Shown here piece after piece: positions 25,115 to 33,469 of a DNA stretch of 56,476 nt. The DNA comes from Bacillota bacterium (GTDB lineage: Bacteria; Bacillota; DTU025): NCBI GenBank assembly GCA_028709305.1, contig JAQVXE010000005.1:1-56476 (forward strand), read 5' to 3'. The position numbers were made by a program, and so were the translations under genes. Within the stretch, counting starts at the first letter, position 1. Every line of letters starts with the position of its first letter. The notes under the pieces were generated by a model, which saw nothing but the letters and a program-made list of their open reading frames with translations, was not told the DNA's origin and did not search any database.

Positions 25115-26350
25115 TCATGGCATTCTCAAGAGCTGGCCTGGGTATATGTCGCTGCTAATCAAGGTGTTAACTGCGATTATTGCTTCGATGGGCACGCCGA
25201 ACGCTGCTGAAATGGATCGCAGGGTGTCGCCGAGCTGCACGATGTACTCAGATGTTGCATTCTGCGTTTGAGCCTGAACGGTTGTTCGTGGGCCCCCTGG
25301 TATGCGCAGTCTCTGGCCAACGTATATAGTCGTAGTAGTCAGGTTGTTGGCGGACATGATAGCCTGAACGGTCGTGCCGAATCTTCTGGAAATCAGGAAG
25401 AGCGTGTCTCCCGGTTGGACCACATAATCTGTGCCGATTACGGGAGGAGCTCCCGTAGCCCCGGGAAGGAACAGAACTTGGCCTACGGAGATAATGTCAG
25501 TAGTCAGGTTGTTTACCCTCTTTATTGCTTCGACCGTTGTGCCAAACCGGCGGGCGATGAGGTAGAGAGTATCTCCTGATTTCACCACATAGGTTCCTGG
25601 AGCTGCGGCTGGAGCAGAGACTCCAGCTTCAATAAGAACGGGAGTGCCCACTGCCACCTGGGCAAAGAGTGATTCCACATCTGGTGTGTACATCCGCACG
25701 CATCCATTGGAGACTGCATGCCCGATCGATTGCGGCTGATTCGTTCCGTGTATGCCGTGTCCGCGGCGAGTGAAGCCCATCCATCTGGTTCCGAATACAC
25801 CGCCTGGGTTCAGGGCCTTGTTCAAGACGCTCCAATATCCTGCAGGGGTTGGGGTTGCGGGTTTGCCTATGGCTACCGGGTATTGTGCTGCCTCCCTTCC
25901 ACCCTGAAGAAGGGTTAGCCTGCGTTGGGCAAGGCTAATCCGAATTGACGGCCCTTGACGACTCTGTGAGCTGGCTGGAACTTCGGATTCAGGCGGGTTT
26001 GCAGATGTGCCTTCGCCTCCCGCAATCGGTATTCCATCCACTGGGGGCGGGTAAAGGTCTCCGTGATGTCCTCGAATGCTGTCAGACTGGGGAGGATCAT
26101 CCGGGAAACATGCGTCTGCTGGTAGGGGAATGCCATCAAAGAGGAGCCTCCAAGTCTGTTCGTCCACAATCCCGGTCTCCGGCAGACCTACGCTGGCCTG
26201 GAATTGTTTCACTGCAAGCTCAGTTCGGATACCGAATATGTTGTCGACTTCGCCCAAGGGGAAGCCCTTGAAGGCGAGTTGCTCTTGGAGATTGCCTACG
26301 GGTATGGCTATCATTCCTCGCATTAACACGAGGGGCTTGCGTTCAGCCAA
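25115..26350 (-). CDS. L,D-transpeptidase (YkuD) with PG-binding and three LysM domains
   Basis: 411 residues from TTG 26350. An N-terminal PG_binding_1-like domain (about 15-72, LQEQLAFKGFPLGEVDNIFG) is followed by a YkuD catalytic domain (about 130-245) with HGTNQPQSIGHAVSNGCVRM holding the catalytic His and Cys. Three LysM repeats (about 255-300, 310-355 and 365-410) follow, each starting like YVVKSGDTLYLIARRFGTT. The enzyme forms 3-3 peptidoglycan cross-links or attaches proteins to peptidoglycan. No signal peptide is evident in the chosen frame, as in B. subtilis YkuD, which is spore-associated. The promoter-like TATAAT lies 32 bp upstream. Confidence 0.87.
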   Translation of the reverse strand: MAERKPLVLMRGMIAIPVGNLQEQLAFKGFPLGEVDNIFGIRTELAVKQFQASVGLPETGIVDEQTWRLLFDGIPLPADACFPDDPPQSDSIRGHHGDLYPPPVDGIPIAGGEGTSANPPESEVPASSQSRQGPSIRISLAQRRLTLLQGGREAAQYPVAIGKPATPTPAGYWSVLNKALNPGGVFGTRWMGFTRRGHGIHGTNQPQSIGHAVSNGCVRMYTPDVESLFAQVAVGTPVLIEAGVSAPAAAPGTYVVKSGDTLYLIARRFGTTVEAIKRVNNLTTDIISVGQVLFLPGATGAPPVIGTDYVVQPGDTLFLISRRFGTTVQAIMSANNLTTTTIYVGQRLRIPGGPRTTVQAQTQNATSEYIVQLGDTLRSISAAFGVPIEAIIAVNTLISSDIYPGQLLRMP

Positions 26351-26381
26351 TTTACATCACCGCCTATTGCGTTTCTGAAGT

Positions 26382-26411
26382 ATTATACGCGCAGTGCACG
26401 TGTCGGTTGAA
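26382..26411 (-). promoter_or_regulatory. candidate promoter for the L,D-transpeptidase gene
   Basis: On the minus strand TATAAT (26387-26382) follows TTCAAC (26411-26406) after 18 bp. The -10 is perfect and the -35 poor; the gene begins at 26350. Confidence 0.5.
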
Positions 26412-26493
26412 GGATTCCTGTAAGCATTGTTGAATATCAAGAGGTAGCAGGTGGGCGCTTGTGCCACCGATTAATATAAAGGGAGGTTAAACC

Positions 26494-27600
26494 ATGGCTG
26501 GTGTCACATTAGAAAACGTAACCAAGAAATTCGGGAACGTAGTCGCGGTAAACAACGCAAACCTGGAGATCAAGGACAAGGAGTTTCTCGTGTTGGTTGG
26601 GCCTTCTGGATGCGGGAAATCGACCACTCTCCGGATGGTGGCAGGACTCGAAGAGATAACGTCAGGCGACATATACATCGGAGACGTCCTCGTCAATGAT
26701 ATCCCTCCAAAAGACCGAGACATCGCAATGGTATTCCAGAACTACGCACTCTATCCCCACATGGACGTATACAACAATATGGCGTTTGGCCTCAAACTTC
26801 GAAAGTTCCCCAAGGAGCAAATTGATGCAAGAGTCAAAGATGCCGCCAGAATTCTCGGAATAGAGAACCTTTTGGATCGCAAGCCGAAGGCACTCTCAGG
26901 AGGCCAGAGGCAGCGTGTGGCTGTCGGGCGTGCTATTGTCCGTGAACCCAAGGTGTTCCTGATGGACGAGCCGCTGTCGAACCTTGACGCGAAGTTGAGG
27001 GTTCAGATGAGGTCGGAGTTGTCGAAGCTCCATAACAGGCTGCAAACGACGATCATCTATGTGACGCACGACCAGACTGAGGCCATGACTATGGGAGACC
27101 GCATAGTAGTCATGAAGGATGGCTTCATCAAACAGGTCGGTGCGCCGCTCGAGATATACCAGTATCCTGAGAACATGTTCGTTGCAGGCTTTATCGGAAG
27201 CCCTGCGATGAACTTTATCCCCGGCGTCTTGCGCAAGGAAGGCGGCGACTACGTCATGGATTGCGAGAGCTTCAGGATAAGGGTGCCGGAGAAGAGGTTC
27301 AAGGATATCGACAAGTATGTCGACGAGAGAATGGTTCTCGGCGTTCGTCCTGAGAATATCCAGGATGCCGATTTCGTGGAAGATGCGCCGGCAGACAGGG
27401 TCGTAAAGTGCATGGTAGATGTGGTTGAGCCGATGGGCGCTGAGGCTTACCTGTATTTGGTGACAGGGCCTCACTCCTTCGTTGCAAGGGTCAACCCTCG
27501 AACAACGGCGCGGGACGGCGAACCACACACAGTTGTGTTGAACATGGAAGAGTGCCATCTCTTCGATGCGAAAACGGAAAATGCCCTCCTTATCAGATAG
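26494..27600 (+). CDS. msmX: MsmX/UgpC-type sugar ABC transporter ATPase
   Basis: 368 residues, the full family length. Walker A GPSGCGKST near 37-45, Q-loop MVFQNYALYPH near 81, signature LSGGQRQR near 134 and Walker B VFLMDEPLSNLDAKLR near 153 are all intact. The C-terminal 130 residues form the OB-fold regulatory extension of CUT1 sugar importers. MsmX-type ATPases serve several sugar permeases, and no permease or binding protein is encoded beside this one, which fits a shared role. The neighbouring ROK kinase and alpha-glucan genes suggest oligosaccharide uptake. A terminator hairpin follows at once. ATG 26494 has GGGAGG upstream. Confidence 0.9.
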   Translation: MAGVTLENVTKKFGNVVAVNNANLEIKDKEFLVLVGPSGCGKSTTLRMVAGLEEITSGDIYIGDVLVNDIPPKDRDIAMVFQNYALYPHMDVYNNMAFGLKLRKFPKEQIDARVKDAARILGIENLLDRKPKALSGGQRQRVAVGRAIVREPKVFLMDEPLSNLDAKLRVQMRSELSKLHNRLQTTIIYVTHDQTEAMTMGDRIVVMKDGFIKQVGAPLEIYQYPENMFVAGFIGSPAMNFIPGVLRKEGGDYVMDCESFRIRVPEKRFKDIDKYVDERMVLGVRPENIQDADFVEDAPADRVVKCMVDVVEPMGAEAYLYLVTGPHSFVARVNPRTTARDGEPHTVVLNMEECHLFDAKTENALLIR

Positions 27601-27615
27601 GAATTAGGGATGATA

Positions 27616-27644
27616 ATGCCGGGGCCCTTGTTCGGCCCCGGCAT
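27616..27644 (+). terminator. GC-rich hairpin after msmX
   Basis: ATGCCGGGGCC pairs perfectly with GGCCCCGGCAT around a 7-nt loop, 15 bp after the msmX stop. No long T-run follows. The stem core GCCGGGGCC recurs at 53515. Confidence 0.6.
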
Positions 27645-27687
27645 GCTACTGTACGTTTCAGTAATTGACAGATGGAGGGGCACTGGA

Positions 27688-28686
27688 GTGAATAATGGAG
27701 TGAATCCCCATACCGGCTATTTTATTGGTGTGGACTTGGGCGGCACCAAGATAGATTCCGTGCTGGTAAATCAGCACAATGTTCCCTTGGACAATGTGGA
27801 GATGCTGACATGCCCCGAAGAGGGACAGGATGCGGTAATGGAGAGGATCATCGCCTCCATTAACAAGCTTGCAGCCGGCCTGCCTGGTGAAATCGATGAT
27901 GTGAAGGCAATAGGCGTAGGATCTCCCGGGCCTCTGAACAAGGAGAAGGGCACTGTAGTGGACGCGCCAAACCTGAAGTGGAAGAATGTTCCGGTAACCT
28001 CAGTCGTTCGTGCCGCTACTGGTCTTCCGGTGTACCTTGAAAACGATGCCAATGTGGCGGCTTTGGCTGAGAACCGCATGGGTGCGGGGCGCGGGACGAA
28101 GAACATGGTTTATGTGACTGTAAGCACTGGCATTGGAAGCGGGCTCATTCTCGACGGCAAACTTTATTCTGGAATCACAGGCGCCGCAGGGGAACTGGGG
28201 CACGTTACCATGGTGCCTGACGGCCCCATGTGCGGATGTGGCAATCGAGGATGCCTGGAATCTCTGGCATCCGGCACTGCTATCGCAAGACGCGCGAAGG
28301 AAGCCGCCAGTCGGGCTGCGGGCGATGGAATTCTGATGGCAGCTGAGGGCAAGATCGAGAATATCGATGCGGTTCTTGTGTCCTCTTGTGCTGAAGCTGG
28401 AGATCCCATGGCAGTTGCCATATTGCGCAACGCTTTCGAATATCTTGGGATTGCAGTCGCAAACCTTGTGAACTTGCTCAATGTGGAGATGGTCGTTATT
28501 GGGGGAGGCGTATCCAACATTGGCGACGTCCTCTTTGATACAGTCAGGCGAGTTGTAGGTTTGCGCGCCTTCCATTTCATGGCGAAGGATGTTGAGATCG
28601 TGCCAGCTGCCTTAGGAGTGGATGCGGGGATGTTGGGCGCAGCCTGCTACGCCATGGAACGGTGGTCGGAGGAGGATTACGCCTAG
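27688..28686 (+). CDS. ROK-family sugar kinase (glucokinase-like)
   Basis: 332 residues from GTG 27688, nine bases after GGAGG; the open frame back to 27610 runs through the msmX terminator and is not coding. The phosphate-binding motif GVDLGGTKIDSVLV is at the N-terminus. The ROK signature is complete: GELGHVTMVPDG followed by the zinc site CGCGNRGCLES near 175-190. GIGSGLILDG and ENDANVAALAE are also typical. The enzyme phosphorylates glucose or a related hexose in the cytoplasm. Some ROK proteins are repressors, but no N-terminal HTH is present here. Position between the sugar ATPase and the glucan cluster supports hexose entry into glycolysis. Confidence 0.9.
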   Translation: MNNGVNPHTGYFIGVDLGGTKIDSVLVNQHNVPLDNVEMLTCPEEGQDAVMERIIASINKLAAGLPGEIDDVKAIGVGSPGPLNKEKGTVVDAPNLKWKNVPVTSVVRAATGLPVYLENDANVAALAENRMGAGRGTKNMVYVTVSTGIGSGLILDGKLYSGITGAAGELGHVTMVPDGPMCGCGNRGCLESLASGTAIARRAKEAASRAAGDGILMAAEGKIENIDAVLVSSCAEAGDPMAVAILRNAFEYLGIAVANLVNLLNVEMVVIGGGVSNIGDVLFDTVRRVVGLRAFHFMAKDVEIVPAALGVDAGMLGAACYAMERWSEEDYA

Positions 28687-28719
28687 CTCTGTGTGACATG
28701 ATTATTCGGGGGGAAGACT

Positions 28720-29655
28720 GTGAAAAGAGTGTGCCTGGCGTTGATGCTCTCGTTTCTTCAGGCCTTGGTGTTGATGCTTTGCTCAGCACACATGCCCATG
28801 CCCCTTTTGGCGGCCGACGTAGGGCAAGAGAGGATCATCTGGGAGGCTGTCGACCCTGAAGGAGATGATCACGGACCGGGGACGTATATCTATCCTACTA
28901 ACCCAGCTTTTGCGCCTTTCTCAGGCATCTTCGACTTGACTGGATTTAAGGTCTCCTGTGATGACGAGAACGTGTACTTCGATACCGAGCTGGCTAACAT
29001 CAGCAATATATGGAATGCACCTGAGGGATTCAGCCACCAGCTGATCAACGTCTTCATAGACACGACTCCCGGAGCTGGGAGGACTGATACTCTCAAGGAG
29101 GGGGCTCTCGTCTCATTTATGCCGCAGTATGCATGGGATGTGAAGATCAAGATAATGGGTTGGGGGGGGAGCCGGGTATACTTCGCATCTGATGGTGACG
29201 TATCTGGCGGCAGATCAGAAGGGTTATCAGTTGAGGCTCTGCCCAATGGAAAGACGATACGTGCCGCCGTGTCGCAGACGGTGATTGGTGAGCCACTCGA
29301 TTCGTGGAAATACTACGTGCTTGTTGGTTCTCAAGACGGCTATGGCCTCGACAACTTTAGGCCGGTAATGGGGGAGGCGGGCCAGTGGGTTTTTGGGGGA
29401 GGATCTGATCTGAACATCAACCCAAATGTAATCGACATACTCGCCCCGGAAAACGGCCCGTACTCTCAGGAGAGCCAACTTGGGTCGTGGAACGCATCTG
29501 AGCGTAGATACGCCATGCTTGTGCCGGCTAACGCAGAGTTGCACCGAGACCGTTTTAGTGTCTCAATCATGATTGTAGTAGTTGCTGCTTTGGGCATTGT
29601 TGCAGCCATGGCATACGTCTGGCTCAAGGGCAGGCGCACCACTGGAAAGGGTTAA
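28720..29655 (+). CDS. membrane-anchored glucodextranase-C/DOMON-like glucan-binding protein
   Basis: 311 residues from GTG 28720. A signal peptide (1-30) is followed by one extracytoplasmic domain with the pattern of the glucodextranase C-terminal module (GDDHGPGTYIYPTNPAF, FDLTGFKVSCDDENVYF, HQLINVFIDTTPGAGRTDTL) and a C-terminal transmembrane helix (about 282-303) ending in KGRRTTGKG. In known enzymes this module accompanies GH15 or GH57 catalytic domains and is thought to bind glucan; here it is a separate anchored protein. The next gene, 15 bp away, encodes an anchored GH57 relative, so the two may work as one surface or periplasmic glucan-handling complex. Confidence 0.75.
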   Translation: MKRVCLALMLSFLQALVLMLCSAHMPMPLLAADVGQERIIWEAVDPEGDDHGPGTYIYPTNPAFAPFSGIFDLTGFKVSCDDENVYFDTELANISNIWNAPEGFSHQLINVFIDTTPGAGRTDTLKEGALVSFMPQYAWDVKIKIMGWGGSRVYFASDGDVSGGRSEGLSVEALPNGKTIRAAVSQTVIGEPLDSWKYYVLVGSQDGYGLDNFRPVMGEAGQWVFGGGSDLNINPNVIDILAPENGPYSQESQLGSWNASERRYAMLVPANAELHRDRFSVSIMIVVVAALGIVAAMAYVWLKGRRTTGKG

Positions 29656-29670
29656 GGGGGAGTACACTTT

Positions 29671-32193
29671 ATGCATAGGAAGTTGCTACCAAGAATCGGG
29701 GTATTCGCCGTCATCATATCTATAATAATGCTTGCTGTTCCAGTGCAGTCGGCTTTCTGGTGGCCGTTGTGGGATACAGAGCCGGAAGACTGGGACGAAC
29801 CGACTGTGCCCACCGAGGCTATGCTGAGTGAGGAAGATCCATATGAGGATGACACAGAAAGGGTTCTCGATGTCGTCTTGGCTTTTGGGCTCATGGGGAA
29901 TGTGTCTCCAGATGGTAAGGAACAGGCGTCAGCAGCTATTGAGAGATTGCTCCGCGTCCTTCTTGCATACCCTGAGTTGAAGTTCTCGGTTGGGGTATCT
30001 GGCACTCTTCTTACAGGACTTGCCTGGCAGGGCTCCAGGACGCTCCAGCTCCTGCGTGATGGGGTTGCCAGAGGTGTAGTAGAGCCTCTCGGTACAACAT
30101 ATTCTGAGGGAGTCCTTGCATCTATGGAGCCTTGGGACGCACAGCTGGCCACATCGTTGGGGGCTGAAGCGGTAGCCGAGTTTGTGGGTGAGAAGCCCAG
30201 CGGCTTCTGGAATTCCTCAGGAGTGTGGAAGCAGGAGATCGTAGTGCCCGTAGCTGTTGGTGGGTACACCCACACCATAATCGAGGATACTATCATCCGC
30301 GGCAGTGGGTTGGACATGCTGCCTCCCAATGCTCCTATGCGAGTCTCATGGGGCGGCAGGGGGGTAGTGGTCTTTCAGGCCGACAGCGATTTTGGAAGGC
30401 TTGTGGATAATACGCTTCGTACCGGATCGCCGAAACCAGTCATGGATTATCTGCGTCGAGTTTACGATGGGGACAAGCAGGACTCCGCAGTGGTGGTGTA
30501 CGCCAGAGAGCTGATGGCTGCTGAGGACGACACAGAATGGGAGAAGCTTGCATCTCTCCTTCAAGCTCTAGCTGATGAGGAATGGATTAGGGTGACTACA
30601 TTGGCAGAAAGGGTGGAATCTGGTCCTCCTCCGGGCAGTGTGATTCAGATAGCCGATGGCGTGCCCCGGGGTCTGCAAGCTCAGTTGACGAAGGAGGGTT
30701 TTCGGGACTGGAAGAGCTTCGACTCTGATTCCGAGGATCTGCAGGCGCTCCGGGCCCTGTATTCTGAGATTCGAGCACGAATTCACTCAGTGGAGGCGGC
30801 TGTCAGAAAGGCTGAGGCCTCAGGGAAAGACATATCCGCAGCCCAAAAGCTGCTTGATCACTCGAAGGAGGTCTTCATATCTGCCCAGTACGGGTTGGGA
30901 CGGCCTGGTTCGGGCGGAGCGGTTTCCGGAGGCACGAATTGGGAGATGGGAAGGGCTGCGTATGTGTCGGCCCTTGCGGCTTGGCAGTGTGTGAATCCGA
31001 CCATATCGGCCTATCAGGAGGACATCAACCGTGACGGTGTGGATGAGGTCATCATGACAACCAATACTGACATGTTCGTGCTCTCTCCCATAGGAGCGAA
31101 ACTCCTGTATTGGCATGATCTTGAGAATGGCGAGGTGCTGGTGGGGAGTGAGATCCAGCAGTACTCGGGGGAGTCGTTTGTCAGTGAGTCTACGGCAGGT
31201 GGCGGACTCGAGAGGGCGTTACTTGATACCATGTCAGGCCCAACTGTAAGCGGAATCGACCTGTCGTTAGCTGAATACGAGGCCAAGCTGGGCGAAGGCT
31301 TTCCAAACGCCTCATTTGCTTTCAGGCATGGCTCAACGTCGATTGAGAAGTCAGTGGCGGCTAAGGATAGGGCCCTTGCAGTGGATTACAGCATCAAGTC
31401 GCGTGGGCGCATCGATTTCACTGTGTCTAGCAACTTCTGCCCCGACATGCATTGGACGCGAATTGGAGGCAAGGACGCTATCGTGTATTACGATCCGAAC
31501 GGCGCAGCTGCGAGCTCGCTCCGGCAGGGAGACAGCTTCGGGTTGGTGAACGTGATCTCTGGCACACTGGTCAGAATCATTCCAGACCAGGCCGGCGACG
31601 AGGATGTGCCACTCTCGCGTGTCTCGTCCGTGTTGGGCGGTTTCGGCAGACACCTGGATCTGGAGTATCGGTTCACAATAGCCCCAGGCGCCTCTGCAGG
31701 CATAGGCTTTGAGCTTCAGCGGGGCAAGACATGGCCTTCGCCGTCGGCAGTCTCCTGGATCCAGGGGAGCGGCAAAGCGATATTGGCCGGGCTTCCTACA
31801 TATACAAGGGCTTGCTCAGTGCGTCAGTTCATTGGCGGATACATCAGTGATATGCCAATGACTACCGTATCTCAGGCAGCAGAGGCGGAAGGATCGGAGC
31901 CGGGGAAGGCGATGTTGGAGGTTGAAGCGCCGATCCCCGAGGGCAGATACGATCTGGTGGCAACTCTGGTGACGGGCAGAAAGGCGCTGATTGAGAATGC
32001 AGGTTCTTATGTCAGAGGCGCCGGCCGCCATGAGTTCTTCCCCGAGGTGCGCGACTCCGCGGTTGAGATAGTGTCTGGTTATGCTCGTGTCGGCGGAACC
32101 ATTGCGGCATGGGTGGCTGTCGGAGTTGGCGCCGCTGTAGTTCTTGCGGCCGTAATAATCTATCTCAGGCAACGCAAAGCTCCAGGCGCATAA
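29671..32193 (+). CDS. membrane-anchored GH57-like protein, catalytic nucleophile missing
   Basis: 840 residues: signal peptide (about 1-28), GH57-like N-terminal barrel (about 60-330), helical middle region, then a beta-rich C-terminal part resembling the DUF1926 domain of GH57 amylases and 4-alpha-glucanotransferases, with a calcium-loop-like DINRDGVDEVIM near 451. A C-terminal TM helix (about 810-832) is followed by RQRKAPGA. Where active GH57 enzymes of this group have WLTERVW, with Glu as nucleophile, this protein has WNSSGVW (residues 180-186), so Ser replaces the Glu. The later FQADSDFG region keeps an Asp near the acid/base position. It is therefore likely a binding or regulatory relative of a glucanotransferase, exposed outside the membrane. 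A strong intrinsic terminator follows. Confidence 0.65.
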   Translation: MHRKLLPRIGVFAVIISIIMLAVPVQSAFWWPLWDTEPEDWDEPTVPTEAMLSEEDPYEDDTERVLDVVLAFGLMGNVSPDGKEQASAAIERLLRVLLAYPELKFSVGVSGTLLTGLAWQGSRTLQLLRDGVARGVVEPLGTTYSEGVLASMEPWDAQLATSLGAEAVAEFVGEKPSGFWNSSGVWKQEIVVPVAVGGYTHTIIEDTIIRGSGLDMLPPNAPMRVSWGGRGVVVFQADSDFGRLVDNTLRTGSPKPVMDYLRRVYDGDKQDSAVVVYARELMAAEDDTEWEKLASLLQALADEEWIRVTTLAERVESGPPPGSVIQIADGVPRGLQAQLTKEGFRDWKSFDSDSEDLQALRALYSEIRARIHSVEAAVRKAEASGKDISAAQKLLDHSKEVFISAQYGLGRPGSGGAVSGGTNWEMGRAAYVSALAAWQCVNPTISAYQEDINRDGVDEVIMTTNTDMFVLSPIGAKLLYWHDLENGEVLVGSEIQQYSGESFVSESTAGGGLERALLDTMSGPTVSGIDLSLAEYEAKLGEGFPNASFAFRHGSTSIEKSVAAKDRALAVDYSIKSRGRIDFTVSSNFCPDMHWTRIGGKDAIVYYDPNGAAASSLRQGDSFGLVNVISGTLVRIIPDQAGDEDVPLSRVSSVLGGFGRHLDLEYRFTIAPGASAGIGFELQRGKTWPSPSAVSWIQGSGKAILAGLPTYTRACSVRQFIGGYISDMPMTTVSQAAEAEGSEPGKAMLEVEAPIPEGRYDLVATLVTGRKALIENAGSYVRGAGRHEFFPEVRDSAVEIVSGYARVGGTIAAWVAVGVGAAVVLAAVIIYLRQRKAPGA

Positions 32194-32217
32194 TTCATCC
32201 TGTTTGGCCAATTATAT

Positions 32218-32250
32218 GACTGCGGCTTGAAATTCAGGCCGCAGTCTTTT
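32218..32250 (+). terminator. intrinsic terminator after the GH57-like gene
   Basis: GACTGCGGC pairs with GCCGCAGTC, extended by three more pairs including one G-T, with an AAATT loop and then TTTT. It ends the two-gene anchored glucan unit. Confidence 0.85.
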
Positions 32251-32272
32251 GGCGTTCAGAGAGGGGTGCTGT

Positions 32273-33469
32273 ATGCGCATATTGATGTTTAGTTGGGAAT
32301 ACCCGCCTCGAGTCATAGGCGGTCTTGCTCGTCACGTGTACGAGCTTGCCGGAGCAATGGCTCGCTGTGCTGAGGTTCATGTGATCACATGCAGCGCGGA
32401 AGGGTCTCAGCCTGTCGAGCGCGACCAAGGAGTATGGGTGCATAGGGTTGATCCCATCGGTCCTGCTACACATGATTTTCTGTCATGGGCTATGCAATTG
32501 TCCTACGGAATGCTGGCTCGGGCTGCAAGTCTTGTCGCGCAGGATGGAGCTTTCGATATAGTTCACGCGCACGACTGGATGACATCGTTTGCGGGGGTCG
32601 GAATGAAGAGGGCATACGCTACGCCTCTTGTGGCAACCATTCATGCAACCGAGTGGGGGAGGAATGGCGGCCTCCACAATGCCATGCAGCGGCGGATATC
32701 CGACATTGAGTGGTTCTTGTGCTATGAAGCCTGGCGCGTCATCGCATGTTCCCGCCATATGCAGGCGGAGCTTACAAGCATATTCGGCGTTCCATCAGAC
32801 AAACTGCGGGTAATCCCCAATGGTGTTCACCCAGGTCAGTTTCAGGAAGCTGATGTGGACATGGCCAGGAGAATGTATGGGCTGTCCGAAGAAGACAACG
32901 TGATTCTCTTCGTGGGCAGGCTTGTGCATGAAAAGGGCGTCCAGCTGCTGATAGAAGCCATGCCCAAGATCTTGCATTACTGGCCCTCTGCGGTACTAGT
33001 AATTGCCGGGCAAGGGCCCTGCGAGGGTGAGCTGCGGAGCCTTGCGGACAGGTTTGATCTGGGAGGCAAGGTCAAGATGGTGGGATTCGTGCCTGACGAT
33101 GTAAGGAATGCTCTGTACAGGCTTGCAAGAGTTGCCGTGGTACCCAGCTTGTATGAGCCGTTTGGGATAACAGCCTTGGAAGCGATGGCTGCGCGAGCCC
33201 CTCTCGTTTCGTCTGACGTAGGCGGGCTGTCCGAAATAGTTAGGCACGGAGAAAACGGATGGAAATGCTACGCCGGCAACGTGAATTCCTTCGCCGATGG
33301 AGTGCTGCACGTGCTTCATAGCGCCGAGGCTGCCGGACGAATGTCGGAGGTCGCCTATGGTGACATCCTTGCCATCTACGACTGGCGGGCTATAGCAGAC
33401 CGCACTCTCAAGGTGTATGAGGAAGTCCTCAGAGAGGCTAGGCATGCAGAGGAGGCTATGTTCAGATGA
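32273..33469 (+). CDS. GT4-family glycosyltransferase, glycogen synthase-like
   Basis: 398 residues from ATG 32273. The N-terminus [20 protein letters not shown] with [10 protein letters not shown] is typical of GT4/GT5 alpha-glucan synthases, including the glycine-rich donor loop GGLARHV. The C-terminal Rossmann half has [22 protein letters not shown] and the EX7E motif within [16 protein letters not shown]. It probably elongates an alpha-1,4-glucan from an NDP-glucose donor. The downstream gene overlaps by 4 bp (ATGA) and encodes a sugar nucleotidyltransferase that could supply that donor. The frame extends to 32249, but those codons overlap the SD. Confidence 0.82.
   Translation: MRILMFSWEYPPRVIGGLARHVYELAGAMARCAEVHVITCSAEGSQPVERDQGVWVHRVDPIGPATHDFLSWAMQLSYGMLARAASLVAQDGAFDIVHAHDWMTSFAGVGMKRAYATPLVATIHATEWGRNGGLHNAMQRRISDIEWFLCYEAWRVIACSRHMQAELTSIFGVPSDKLRVIPNGVHPGQFQEADVDMARRMYGLSEEDNVILFVGRLVHEKGVQLLIEAMPKILHYWPSAVLVIAGQGPCEGELRSLADRFDLGGKVKMVGFVPDDVRNALYRLARVAVVPSLYEPFGITALEAMAARAPLVSSDVGGLSEIVRHGENGWKCYAGNVNSFADGVLHVLHSAEAAGRMSEVAYGDILAIYDWRAIADRTLKVYEEVLREARHAEEAMFR

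Noticed and set aside
27610-27687. N-terminal extension of the ROK kinase
   Set aside because: It runs through the msmX terminator hairpin; a GTG with a good SD lies at 27688, directly before the family N-terminus.
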